Numbered from the stretch's first letter, positions 53,608 to 62,800 are shown. The stretch: 64,000 nucleotides of DNA from an uncultured Pseudomonas sp. (GCF_913774235.1 NZ_CAJYDW010000004.1:1-64000); one strand, 5' to 3'. Notes: generated from the sequence alone by a model not told the origin. Numbers and translations: made by a program.

Positions 53608-54906
53608 ATGACTACGCTCACCCTGGCAGCGGCCACCTCGGCGCGCGCCAACGCCTATCGCAAGACCGCCTGGCGGCTGATGCCCTTCCTGATGCTGTGC
53701 TACTTCTGCGCCTATCTGGACCGGGTCAACGTCGGCTTCGCCAAGCTGCAGATGATGAACGACCTGGCCCTGAGCGAAGCCGTTTATGGCCTCGGCGCCG
53801 GCATGTTCTTCATCGGCTATTTCCTTTGCGAGGTACCCAGCAACATCATCCTGCACAAGGTCGGCGCCCGCCGCTGGATCGCCCGCATCATGATCACCTG
53901 GGGCATCCTTTCCGGGATGTTCGCCTTCGTCGAGACGGCCTGGCAGTTCTACCTGCTGCGCTTCCTGCTCGGCGTGGCCGAGGCCGGCCTGGCGCCGGGC
54001 CTGCTGCTCTATCTCACCTATTGGTTTCCTTCCTACCGCCGCGCCCGCATGACGGTGCTCTGGTTCGTCGCCATTCCGCTGTCGGGGATGATCGGCGGGC
54101 CACTGTCGGGCTGGATCATGAATCAGTTCGCCGGCGTCCACGGCTGGGCCGGCTGGCAGTGGATGTTCGTCATCGAAGCCATCCCCACGGTAGTGGTGGG
54201 GCTGATGGTGCTCGGCTATCTCAAGGACGGCGTGCACCAGGCAACCTGGCTGGACGACGAGGAAAAGGCGCTGATCCAGAAGGAACTGGCCGAGGACAAC
54301 CAGCACAAGACCGAGCACGCCAGCGTGCGTGACTTCATCCGTGATCGCCGGCTGTGGCTGCTGGCCGCCATCTACTTCTGCGTGGTCATGGGCCAGTACG
54401 CCATCACCTTCTGGCTGCCGACCCTGGTGCGCAATTCGGGGGTGGCCGATCCACTACACATCGGCCTGCTCACCAGCCTGCCCTATATGTGTGCCATCGT
54501 CGCCATGCTGCTGGCCGGGCGCAGCGGCGACCGGCACCGCGAGCGCCGCTGGCACCTGGTGATTCCCATGCTGCTGGGTGCTTGTGGCCTCAGCCTCGCG
54601 GCGGTCTTCGGCCACAACGTCACCCTGTCGATCCTCAGCCTGTGCTTGGCCGCGGCCGGCATCCTGTCGGCGTCCTCGCTGTTCTGGATGCTGCCCACCA
54701 CGCTGCTGGGCGGGGTCACCGCCGCTGCCGGCATCGCCGCGGTGAACAGCTTCGCCAACCTGGCCGGCTTCTGCTCGCCCTACCTGATCGGCTGGATCAC
54801 CACCAGCACCGGCTCCAGCGCCATCGGCATGTTTCTCATCACCGGGGTGCTGGTGATCGGCGCCACGCTGGTCCTGCGCATTCCCGCCGCCCTGGTCAAT
54901 CGCTAA
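53608..54906 (+). CDS. MFS transporter, anion:cation symporter-like
   Basis: LMPFLMLCYFCAYLDRVNVGFAKLQMMNDLALSEAVYGLGAGMFFIGYFLCEVPSNIILHKVGARRWIARIM. Confidence 0.9.
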   Translation: MTTLTLAAATSARANAYRKTAWRLMPFLMLCYFCAYLDRVNVGFAKLQMMNDLALSEAVYGLGAGMFFIGYFLCEVPSNIILHKVGARRWIARIMITWGILSGMFAFVETAWQFYLLRFLLGVAEAGLAPGLLLYLTYWFPSYRRARMTVLWFVAIPLSGMIGGPLSGWIMNQFAGVHGWAGWQWMFVIEAIPTVVVGLMVLGYLKDGVHQATWLDDEEKALIQKELAEDNQHKTEHASVRDFIRDRRLWLLAAIYFCVVMGQYAITFWLPTLVRNSGVADPLHIGLLTSLPYMCAIVAMLLAGRSGDRHRERRWHLVIPMLLGACGLSLAAVFGHNVTLSILSLCLAAAGILSASSLFWMLPTTLLGGVTAAAGIAAVNSFANLAGFCSPYLIGWITTSTGSSAIGMFLITGVLVIGATLVLRIPAALVNR

Positions 54907-54920
54907 TCGAGGTACAGATC

Positions 54921-55769
54921 ATGACCGCTTCTTCGCCACAGCTCGCCACTCTCTCGCTGGCCGAGCGCGCCCACAACATCCGCCGCCATGCCCTGCGCAT
55001 GGGCCAGATCCAGGGTCAAGGTTATGTCGGCCAGGCCCTGGGCGTCGCCGACGTCCTGGCTGTCGCCTACTTCCATGCCCTGAGCTATCAGCCGCAGGAG
55101 CCCGAATGGGAAGGGCGCGACCGTTTCTACCTGTCCATCGGTCACTACGCCATCGCCCTCTATGCCGCGCTGATCGAGGCCAGGATCGTGCCGCAGGAAG
55201 AGCTGGAGACCTATGGCTGCGACGACAGCCGCCTGCCCATGTCGGGCATGGCCGCCTACACCCCCGGCATGGAGATCACCGGCGGCTCCCTCGGCCAAGG
55301 CCTGGGCATCGCCGTGGGCGCCTGCCTCGGGCTCAAGCGCAAGCAATCGAAATCCTTCGTCTACAACCTGCTGTCCGATGGCGAACTCAACGAGGGTTCA
55401 ACCTGGGAGGCGGCCATGTCGGCCTCCCACTGGCAGCTGGACAACCTCATCGCCCTGGTGGACGTGAACAACCAGCAGGCCGACGGCCATTGCCGCGAGA
55501 TCCTGGCGTTCGAGCCCCTGGCCGAGCGCTGGCAGGCCTTCGGCTGGTTCGTCCAACGCGTCGATGGCAACGACCGCGCGGCGCTGGTCGCCGCCTTCGA
55601 CCGGGCTCGCCAGCACCCCGGCCAGCAGCCCCGGATCATTCTCTGCGATACCCGCATGGGCAAGGGCGTGCCCTTCCTGGAAACTCGCGACAAGACTCAC
55701 TTCATCCGCGTCGAGGCGCACGAATGGGCCCTGGCCCTCGATGCCCTGGATGCCGGGAGGGACTTCTGA
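54921..55769 (+). CDS. Transketolase N-terminal (TPP) subunit
   Basis: HALRMGQIQGQGYVGQALGVADVLAVAYFHAL; LLSDGELNEGSTWEAAMSASHWQLDNLIALVDVNNQQADG. Confidence 0.92.
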   Translation: MTASSPQLATLSLAERAHNIRRHALRMGQIQGQGYVGQALGVADVLAVAYFHALSYQPQEPEWEGRDRFYLSIGHYAIALYAALIEARIVPQEELETYGCDDSRLPMSGMAAYTPGMEITGGSLGQGLGIAVGACLGLKRKQSKSFVYNLLSDGELNEGSTWEAAMSASHWQLDNLIALVDVNNQQADGHCREILAFEPLAERWQAFGWFVQRVDGNDRAALVAAFDRARQHPGQQPRIILCDTRMGKGVPFLETRDKTHFIRVEAHEWALALDALDAGRDF

Positions 55770-56764
55770 TGACTACCACCGCCACCAAGCCACGCCTGAC
55801 CACCTCGGCGATGATCGCCAGCATCGCCGCCGAAGGCCAGCCGACGCGAGCGGCTCCCTTCGGTCACGCCCTGGCGGCCCTGGCCGAACAGCGCCAGGAC
55901 ATCGTCGGCCTCACCGCGGACCTCGCCAAGTACACCGACCTGCACATCTTCGCCAAGGCCTATCCCGAGCGCTTCTACCAGATGGGCATGGCCGAGCAAC
56001 TGCTGATGAGCGCCGCCGCCGGTATGGCCCGCGAAGGCTGCGTGCCCTTCGCCACCACCTATGCGGTATTCGCCTCGCGCCGCGCCTACGACTTCATCTG
56101 CATGGCCATCGCCGAGGAGAATCTCAACGTCAAGATCGTCTGCGGCCTGCCCGGGTTGACCACCGGCTACGGCCCCAGCCACCAGGCCACCGACGACCTG
56201 GCGATCTTTCGCGCCATGCCCAACCTCATGGTGATCGACCCCTGCGATGCCCTGGAGATCGAGCAGGCGGTGCCGGCCATCGCCGCTCACCAGGGTCCGG
56301 TCTACATGCGCCTGCTGCGCGGCAACGTGCCCCTGGTACTGGATCGCTACGACTACCGGTTCCAGCTCGGCAAGGCCCAGGTGGTGCGCCCCGGGCGCGA
56401 CGTGCTGGTGGTGTCCACCGGGCTGATGACCATGCGCGCCCTGGAGGCCGCCGAGGCCTTGGCCGCGGATGGCGTGGACGTCTCGGTGCTGCACGTGCCG
56501 ACCATCAAGCCGCTGGACGAAGCGACCCTCCTGGCAGAAGCCCGCAAGCCGGGTCGCCTGGTGGTGGCGGCGGAGAATCATTCGCTGATCGGTGGCCTGG
56601 GGGAGGCCGTCGCGACCACCCTGCTGCGCAACGGCGTGACGCCCACCTTCCGCCAGATCGCGCTGCCCGACGCCTTCCTCGACGCCGGGGCGCTGCCGAC
56701 CCTGCACGACCGCTACGGCATCTCCACCAGCGCGGTCTGCCAGCAGATCAAGGGCTGGTTGTAG
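55769..56764 (+). CDS. Transketolase C-terminal (pyrimidine-binding) subunit
   Basis: FGHALAALAEQRQDIVGLTADLAKYTDLHIFAKAYPERFYQMGMAEQLLMSAAAGMAREGCVPFATTYAVFASRRAYDFI; TGATG junction with upstream subunit. Confidence 0.92.
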   Translation: MTTTATKPRLTTSAMIASIAAEGQPTRAAPFGHALAALAEQRQDIVGLTADLAKYTDLHIFAKAYPERFYQMGMAEQLLMSAAAGMAREGCVPFATTYAVFASRRAYDFICMAIAEENLNVKIVCGLPGLTTGYGPSHQATDDLAIFRAMPNLMVIDPCDALEIEQAVPAIAAHQGPVYMRLLRGNVPLVLDRYDYRFQLGKAQVVRPGRDVLVVSTGLMTMRALEAAEALAADGVDVSVLHVPTIKPLDEATLLAEARKPGRLVVAAENHSLIGGLGEAVATTLLRNGVTPTFRQIALPDAFLDAGALPTLHDRYGISTSAVCQQIKGWL

Positions 56765-56899
56765 GGCCGGGAGAGGGCGCCTGGATACCCTCGGGATCGC
56801 ACCGACGGGGCCAGGCGCCGCCAGGGCGATTCGAGGACTCGACGCCGCCCGCCCATCCGGGCAAGGTGGGCAGCTGTCTCTCACCGCCCGCTGGCCGCC

Positions 56900-57808
56900 A
56901 TGTCCGATACCGATGAACTCACCCTGCGCAAGCTGGAGATCTTCCTGGCCTTCATGCGCAGCCGCAATCTGGCGCGGGCCGCCGCCGAGCTGGGCACCAG
57001 CCATGTCAGCGTGCACCGCGCCATCCATTCGCTGGAGAACGCCCTGCGCTGTCCGCTGTTCAAGCACGAGGGCCGCACCCTCACGCCGCTGGACGGCGCC
57101 TTCGTGCTGGAGGCGCGCGCCGAGCGACTTATGCAGGACCTGGCGGAGACGGTGCGGCTCACCCGCCAGGCGGCGGGTTTCTCGGCCGATCGCTTTCGCC
57201 TGGGGGCGCTCTATTCGCTGACGGTCAAGACCGTGCCCCAGTTGATCATGGGTCTCAAGCTCAGGCGCAGCGAACTCAACATCGACCTGGTGCTCGGCTC
57301 CAACGCCGACCTCGCCGAGCAACTGCACGACTTCAAGCTGGACGCCATGCTGGTGGCCCTGGACGACGCCGTGGTGGATGCCGATTGCGAAAGCGTCGAG
57401 CTGTTCAGTGACGACATCTTTCTTGCCGCGCCCAGTGATTCGCCCTTCGCCGACCAGGCCGAGGTGGATCTGCGCGACCTGGCCGGGGTGCCCTTCGTGA
57501 CGCTCACCCAGGGCTTCGCCACCTTTCGCGACGGCCGCCAGGTGTTCGCCCAGGCCGGCTTCGAGCCGGAGGTGATCATGCAGGTCAACGACATCTTCTC
57601 GCTGATGAGCATGGTCAGCTCCGGGGTGGGCTATGCGCTGCTGCCCGGGCGGGTCGAGGCGGTCTACCAGAACCGCCTCAAGCTGCTGCCCCTGGCCCCA
57701 CGCTACCGGCTGCAGCAGCGGATCGGTGCAGTGTTCCTGCGCAGCCGCGAGCGCGATCCCAATCTGCTGGCCTTCGTCGCCGAGTGCCGGATGTACGCGC
57801 GAAACTAA
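56900..57808 (+). CDS. mdcR: Malonate utilisation LysR regulator
   Basis: ELTLRKLEIFLAFMRSRNLARAAAELGTSHVSVHRAIHSLENALRCPLFKHEGRTLTPL; located at the end of the mad/mdc cluster. Confidence 0.88.
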   Translation: MSDTDELTLRKLEIFLAFMRSRNLARAAAELGTSHVSVHRAIHSLENALRCPLFKHEGRTLTPLDGAFVLEARAERLMQDLAETVRLTRQAAGFSADRFRLGALYSLTVKTVPQLIMGLKLRRSELNIDLVLGSNADLAEQLHDFKLDAMLVALDDAVVDADCESVELFSDDIFLAAPSDSPFADQAEVDLRDLAGVPFVTLTQGFATFRDGRQVFAQAGFEPEVIMQVNDIFSLMSMVSSGVGYALLPGRVEAVYQNRLKLLPLAPRYRLQQRIGAVFLRSRERDPNLLAFVAECRMYARN

Positions 57809-58569
57809 CCCATTAGCGCTCGCACGCAGAAGTACAACAACGACGGCCCCAGCAGGCAGCCCAGGCCGGTGTGAAAAGTGGCGGTGAGGGCGCCATAGGG
57901 CACCAGTCGGCGGTCGGTGGCGGCGAGCCCCGCGGTGACGCCGCTGACGGTGCCGGCCAGGCCGCCGAAGACCATCGCCGAGCGCGGGTTGTCCAGCGCC
58001 AGCAGTCGCGCCGACGCGGGCGTCGCCACCATGACGATGATGGCCTTGATCAGGCCGGTGGCGATGGACAGCGCCATGACGTCGGAACTGGCGCCCAGAG
58101 CGGCGCCGGTCACCGGGCCGACGATGTAGGTCACCGCGCCCGCGCCTATGGTGGTCATGCTCACCGCGTCGCGATAGCCGAAGGCCCAGGCCACGGCGGC
58201 ACCGACGATGAAGGGCAGCACGGTGCCCAGCAGCAGGGAGACCGCGCCGATCAACCCGGCCTTGCGCGCCTCGGTGGCCTGGACCTCGAAGGCGGTGGCG
58301 ACGATGGCGAAGTCGCGCAGCATGGCGCCGCCCATCAGGCCGATACCGGAGAACAGCGCGAGGTCGGCCAGGCCTTTCTGGCCGCCGGTGACGGTCCCGC
58401 CGACCCAGGCCAGTACCAGGCCGATGACGATGGCGATGGCCGAGCCGTGCACCCGGCCAAAGGTCAGTCGGCGCGAAAGGATCACCGAGATCCACATGAT
58501 CAGGCCGATCAGCGCGAAGGCGGCGACCAGGCCGTTGTGTTGCAGGGCTTTGGAGACGATGTCGTTCAT
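57805..58569 (-). CDS. madM: Malonate transporter subunit MadM
   Basis: MNDIVSKALQHNGLVAAFALIGLIMWISVILSRRLTFGRVHGSAIAIVIGL. Confidence 0.92.
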   Translation of the reverse strand: MNDIVSKALQHNGLVAAFALIGLIMWISVILSRRLTFGRVHGSAIAIVIGLVLAWVGGTVTGGQKGLADLALFSGIGLMGGAMLRDFAIVATAFEVQATEARKAGLIGAVSLLLGTVLPFIVGAAVAWAFGYRDAVSMTTIGAGAVTYIVGPVTGAALGASSDVMALSIATGLIKAIIVMVATPASARLLALDNPRSAMVFGGLAGTVSGVTAGLAATDRRLVPYGALTATFHTGLGCLLGPSLLYFCVRALMG

Positions 58570-58570
58570 C

Positions 58571-59005
58571 CTAGCGACCTCCGGCCGGTGCGGTTTGGGC
58601 GACCGCTGGCGCGGGTGCCACGGCGGCATCCGGCAAGGGCGGTAGCGGTTCGCCGCGATGGCTGCGGCTGATCAGGGCGATGGTCACCCCGCAGATCCCC
58701 ACGGCGCCCACCGCCGCCAACACTGCCACAGGTCCGCCATGCAGGGCGGTGACCACGTTCTGCTGGGCGGCCATGGCCACCACCACCGGGATGTACAGCG
58801 CGCCCCAGAAGCCGACGCCGAATTCGCATTCCTTGCTCATGCCGCCATGGCGCTCCATGTAGAGCCGGGCGCAGATCAGCAGGAGCATGGCGATGCCCAC
58901 CCCGCCGACATTGGATTTGACCCCGAGCAGAACGCCCAGGAAGTCGCCGATGATGACGCCTGCGAGCATGCAGACGGCCAGGAGCGCTACACCGTAGATG
59001 ATCAT
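58571..59005 (-). CDS. madL: Malonate transporter subunit MadL
   Basis: MIIYGVALLAVCMLAGVIIGDFLGVLLGVKSNVGGVGIAMLLLICARLYMERHG. Confidence 0.92.
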   Translation of the reverse strand: MIIYGVALLAVCMLAGVIIGDFLGVLLGVKSNVGGVGIAMLLLICARLYMERHGGMSKECEFGVGFWGALYIPVVVAMAAQQNVVTALHGGPVAVLAAVGAVGICGVTIALISRSHRGEPLPPLPDAAVAPAPAVAQTAPAGGR

Positions 59006-59065
59006 TGTTATTGTCCTCGGTTGTGCTTGGGTGGGGTAAAGCCTGGGGCAACGCTCCCGCTCTTG

Positions 59066-59100
59066 CCCCCTCTCCCTTGGGGAGAGGGCTGGGGTGAGGG
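59066..59100. repeat. REP-like palindromic element copy 1
   Basis: CCCCCTCTCCCTTGGGGAGAGGGCTGGGGTGAGGG; familiar bacterial intergenic palindrome family. Confidence 0.75.
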
Positions 59101-59177
59101 CGCGCTGTTCGAAATCTCCGTCTGTCCTCTGTTGTTCTTGGGGCGGAATAAAACAAAAGCACCGCGTTCCGCTATTA

Positions 59178-59213
59178 CCCCCTCTCCCTCAGGGAGAGGG
59201 TTGGGGTGAGGGG
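59178..59213. repeat. REP-like palindromic element copy 2
   Basis: CCCCCTCTCCCTCAGGGAGAGGGTTGGGGTGAGGGG, same orientation as copy 1, 112 bp away. Confidence 0.75.
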
Positions 59214-59232
59214 ACCGCCTAAAGGGAAAAGC

Positions 59233-60168
59233 TCAGTCCAGTCGCGCCGCCTCCTCGCGCCGTAGCGCGTCCAGGGTGTCGGGGTGGGTATCCTGCCAGG
59301 CCAGGACGCCGCTGGCGGGCAACACGCGCCTGGCCAATTGGGTGAGCACGCTGCCCGGGGCCAGCTCGATGGCCAGGCGCACGCCGCGCTCGCGGGCGGC
59401 TTCCAGGGTGGCGTGCCATTCGATGGGCCGCGCCATGTTGAAGGCCAGGTCATCACGCAGTCGCTCGGCGTGCACCAGCCGCCGCGCTGAAGTACCACTC
59501 AGATAAGCCAGTCGCGGCGCGCGCATTTCGACGCCGGCGAACGCCTGATTCAACTCCTGGGCGGCCTCCGCCAGGAGCGGGCAGTGGGAGGGCACGCTCA
59601 TGGCCAGCCGTTTGGCCGCCGCGGCGCCTGCGGCCTTGGCGGCATCGGCCAGTACGGCCAGGCCGGCATCGCTGCCCGCCACCACGTATTGCTGTTCGGC
59701 ATTGGCGTTGGCCAGATACAGCGGCGCTGCAGGTCGGTGGTGATCGGCGACCAGCCGTTCCACCGCGCCGCGCCCCAGACCGAGCACCGCCAGCATGCCG
59801 TAGCCGCGGGGGTAGGCCGCCTGCATCAGCTCGCCACGCCGCGCCACCAGGCGCAGGGCGTCGGCGAAGTCCAGGGCCTCGGCCACGACCGCCGCGGCAT
59901 AGGCCCCGATGGATAGCCCGGCCACCAGCTGTGGCGCCGGGCCACGACTCAACAACGGCCGCGCGGTGGCGACGCCGGCGATCAGCAGGCAGAGCTGCAC
60001 GGCGCGGGTGTGTTCCAGTGCCTTGGCGGTATCCAGGCCCAGGGGATCGCTTTCCAGCACCTCGGCCGCTTCTTCCAGCGTCCGCCGGACCTCGGCGTCG
60101 TCGGGCAGGTCGTGCAGCATCCCTGGACGCTGGGCGCCCTGGCCGGGGAACTGGAAGAGGGTACTCAT
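59233..60168 (-). CDS. mdcH: Malonate decarboxylase epsilon subunit (malonyl-CoA:ACP transacylase)
   Basis: MSTLFQFPGQGAQRPGMLHDLPDD; VAGLSIGAYAAAVVAEALDF. Confidence 0.92.
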   Translation of the reverse strand: MSTLFQFPGQGAQRPGMLHDLPDDAEVRRTLEEAAEVLESDPLGLDTAKALEHTRAVQLCLLIAGVATARPLLSRGPAPQLVAGLSIGAYAAAVVAEALDFADALRLVARRGELMQAAYPRGYGMLAVLGLGRGAVERLVADHHRPAAPLYLANANAEQQYVVAGSDAGLAVLADAAKAAGAAAAKRLAMSVPSHCPLLAEAAQELNQAFAGVEMRAPRLAYLSGTSARRLVHAERLRDDLAFNMARPIEWHATLEAARERGVRLAIELAPGSVLTQLARRVLPASGVLAWQDTHPDTLDALRREEAARLD

Positions 60169-60827
60169 GCGGCCTGCTCCCGCCGCCAGGGATCGGCTAC
60201 CAGACAGGGACCGGCAGCGGTCTTGAGCAGCACGCGTGGGGCGTCTCCGGCCCAATCGGCCAGGGCAACGCCGCCGAGCGGAGTTTCCAGCAGGATGTCC
60301 AGACGACAAAGCGCTTGCCCCTGCAGGGACGTCAGCAAGGCCCGGGCCTGGTCGCGCGGCAGCGGGGTTGCGCAGCGGATCAGCAGATCCAGATCGCTCC
60401 CGGCGTGCAGCGCCGGCCAACCGGAGGCCAGTTCGTAACCCGCGGCGCCGGTAGGCCCCCAGGGCAGGCCCAGATCATCCAGTCGGGTTTGCAGGCGGGC
60501 TAGGGTGTCGAGGGCGGGTAAATCTCGACAACCGTCCGTGATCCGCAGATCCTCGGGAGAGCGCCGCTGCAGTACGGCAGCAGGCTCCAGCCAGGCCGCC
60601 AACCGCTCGGCGCGGGTGCCACCGCGCAGGCCGACCGGAATGCGGCCAGCCTCGGGTGCCGCACGGCGGACCACTACGGGCAGGCCGGCCCGGGCGACCC
60701 TATTGGCCCAGGTGGGGGCTTGCGCGGGCAGGGCGTCCGGGGTCAGGCCCCAGACGAGGTCGTGGGGGCGGGTTTGAGCACCAGCGCAGCCCAACGGGTC
60801 CATCCGCCCGCTCATCACGCCTTCCAT
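60165..60827 (-). CDS. mdcG: Malonate decarboxylase holo-ACP synthase
   Basis: HDLVWGLTPDALPAQAPTWANRVARAGLPVVVRRA; GSDLDLLIRC nucleotidyltransferase motif. Confidence 0.88.
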   Translation of the reverse strand: MEGVMSGRMDPLGCAGAQTRPHDLVWGLTPDALPAQAPTWANRVARAGLPVVVRRAAPEAGRIPVGLRGGTRAERLAAWLEPAAVLQRRSPEDLRITDGCRDLPALDTLARLQTRLDDLGLPWGPTGAAGYELASGWPALHAGSDLDLLIRCATPLPRDQARALLTSLQGQALCRLDILLETPLGGVALADWAGDAPRVLLKTAAGPCLVADPWRREQAA

Positions 60828-61630
60828 CCCGCCCGCAGGCGTTCGCGTACTTCCCGAGAGGCGGCACGATTGGCGCCGTCCAGCCGCAGCCTGAGATCGG
60901 TGGTACCGCTGGCCAGCACATCCGCCTGGGCCTCGGCCAGGGCCTGGCGTACCTGCTGCAGATCTTCGACCGAGGGCTGGTCGGGCTGGGCCACCTCCAG
61001 CTGGCGCCAGAGCAGGCCCAGGGAGGCATAGCTGTCCAGGTCGTAGGCCATGGGCGGAATATCGGCCGCCAGGCGTTCCAAGTCCTCGACGCTGCGCAGG
61101 GTGACGCGGGCGGCCGAGGCCTTGCCCATGGCATGCACCTGCACCTGGGGATCACGCAGGGCCAGCAGGCGATTGGCCTGGTAGCCGTGGGCGAGAAAGC
61201 CGCCGGACATGGCCTTGCCCACCAGCAGCCCCAGCACCGGATGCCCGGCCAGGCGCGCCTCGGCGTAGGCCCCGGCGGCCCCGGCCAGGGCCTGATGGAT
61301 GCCATAGGCTTCCTCGCGGCGCCCATAGGCCTGGCTGGGGACATCCACCAGGGCAATCAGGGTGCGTTTGACCGCCGCGTCACGATCTTCGGCGATGGCC
61401 GTCTGGATGGCCCGGGCCAGGCCCCAGCCTTCCAGTAGACCCACCTCGCCCTGGCGAGCGCGGGGAAAGGGATTGCCGGCGTCCGGCACCACCGCCAGCC
61501 AGCGCGCGGGGCGTCCGGCCAGTTCGAGGTCGGCGACGCGCAGTGAGGCGGGCAGGCCGCTGACGGCCTCGCCCTGGCCGGCCAGGGCCTGGAACCAAGT
61601 CAGGCCGCGTTGCGAAGGCTGGGTGCTCAT
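60815..61630 (-). CDS. mdcE: Malonate decarboxylase gamma subunit
   Basis: LIALVDVPSQAYGRREEAYGIHQALAGAAGAYAEARLAGHPVLGLLVGKAMSGGFLAHG. Confidence 0.92.
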   Translation of the reverse strand: MSTQPSQRGLTWFQALAGQGEAVSGLPASLRVADLELAGRPARWLAVVPDAGNPFPRARQGEVGLLEGWGLARAIQTAIAEDRDAAVKRTLIALVDVPSQAYGRREEAYGIHQALAGAAGAYAEARLAGHPVLGLLVGKAMSGGFLAHGYQANRLLALRDPQVQVHAMGKASAARVTLRSVEDLERLAADIPPMAYDLDSYASLGLLWRQLEVAQPDQPSVEDLQQVRQALAEAQADVLASGTTDLRLRLDGANRAASREVRERLRAGWKA

Positions 61631-62493
61631 GGCTGGTCTCCGGCATAGAGGTGGCGGACCGCGGCGGCGTCCGCCTGGGGGCGGGTGTCGAGATCGGCGA
61701 GGCGCGTCAGGTAGTGTTCGGCCTGCTGGCTGCGCAAGGCGCCGGCAACATCCTGGCTACAGCCCTGACGGATGGCAGTGATAACGGCGGCGCTGTCATC
61801 GGCAACGAATACATCGGCGAGCCCGGTGGCAACCCGCTGCTCACCGCCGGTCAGGCTCCAGATGAAGGGGCGGTCGCGGGAGTCGTATTCCTCGATGCCG
61901 GCTTCCTGCTCGATCACCTGGGGGCCGTTGAGGCCCAGGCGGGCCTCGCGGGTGACGATCAACTGGCTGCACAGCCCGGCGGCGATGGACATGCCGCCAA
62001 AGCAGCCGACGCTGCCGGCGATGACGCCGATCACCGGCTGGTGTGAGCGCAGTGCGACGATGGCCGCCTGGATCTCGGCGATGGCGGCCAGGCCCAGGTT
62101 GGCTTCCTGCAGGCGCACGCCGCCGGTTTCCAGCAGCAGCACGGCGCGTGTGGGGGTGCCGGCGAGGTTGTCTTCCAGGGCCAGCTCCAGCGCTCCGGCG
62201 ATCTTGGCGCCGCCCACTTCGCCCAGGCTGCCGCCCTGGAAGGCGCCTTCGATGGCGCAGACCACCGCCGGCTGGCCGTCGATCAGCCCCTTGGCCACTA
62301 CCACGCCGTCATCGGCCTGGCAGACTATGCCCTGCCTGGGCAGCCAGGGCGACATCAGCCGCTCGAAGGGACCGACCAGCTCGCGAAAGCTGCCGGCATC
62401 CAGCACCGTGCGCGCCCGTTCACGGGCACCGAGTTCGACGAAGCTGCGGCTGTGCAGCAATTCCTGGACATCGGGAAGGGGGGCTTCATGCAT
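61627..62493 (-). CDS. mdcD: Malonate decarboxylase beta subunit
   Basis: FVELGARERARTVLDAGSFRELVGPFERLMSPWLPRQGIVCQADDGVVVAKGLIDGQPAVVCAIEG. Confidence 0.92.
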   Translation of the reverse strand: MHEAPLPDVQELLHSRSFVELGARERARTVLDAGSFRELVGPFERLMSPWLPRQGIVCQADDGVVVAKGLIDGQPAVVCAIEGAFQGGSLGEVGGAKIAGALELALEDNLAGTPTRAVLLLETGGVRLQEANLGLAAIAEIQAAIVALRSHQPVIGVIAGSVGCFGGMSIAAGLCSQLIVTREARLGLNGPQVIEQEAGIEEYDSRDRPFIWSLTGGEQRVATGLADVFVADDSAAVITAIRQGCSQDVAGALRSQQAEHYLTRLADLDTRPQADAAAVRHLYAGDQP

Positions 62494-62800
62494 GGGTGCT
62501 GTCCTCAAGGTCGAGGGTTTCCAGACCCTGCTCCAGGCGCAGGCGCACCACGCCCGGGGTGGCGCCGAAGTCATGGATGTCCAGGGTCAGGGCCGGCAGG
62601 TCTTCGCGCGCGGCGAACAGCCGGTCGAAGAGGGCGCGCCAGCGCGGTTCGCTGCCGTTGACCGAGGTGTTCACCCTGAGGGTGAAGTCGGCGTTGGCGG
62701 GTTCGAGCAGGACCTCCAGGTCCCCCGAGCCGACGCAGCCCACCAGGGCACGGCCCTGGCGGCGCTCGCTGGCCGGATAGCGGCAGGTGAAATGTTCCAT
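62486..62800 (-). CDS. mdcC: Malonate decarboxylase acyl carrier protein (delta)
   Basis: [62 protein letters not shown]. Confidence 0.9.
   Translation of the reverse strand: MEHFTCRYPASERRQGRALVGCVGSGDLEVLLEPANADFTLRVNTSVNGSEPRWRALFDRLFAAREDLPALTLDIHDFGATPGVVRLRLEQGLETLDLEDSTHA

Noticed and set aside
55697-58495. 932-aa minus-strand ORF
   Set aside because: Antisense to the transketolase C subunit and mdcR, and joins the madM region out of frame; low-complexity G/H/Q-rich translation typical of spurious antisense ORFs in GC-rich Pseudomonas DNA.
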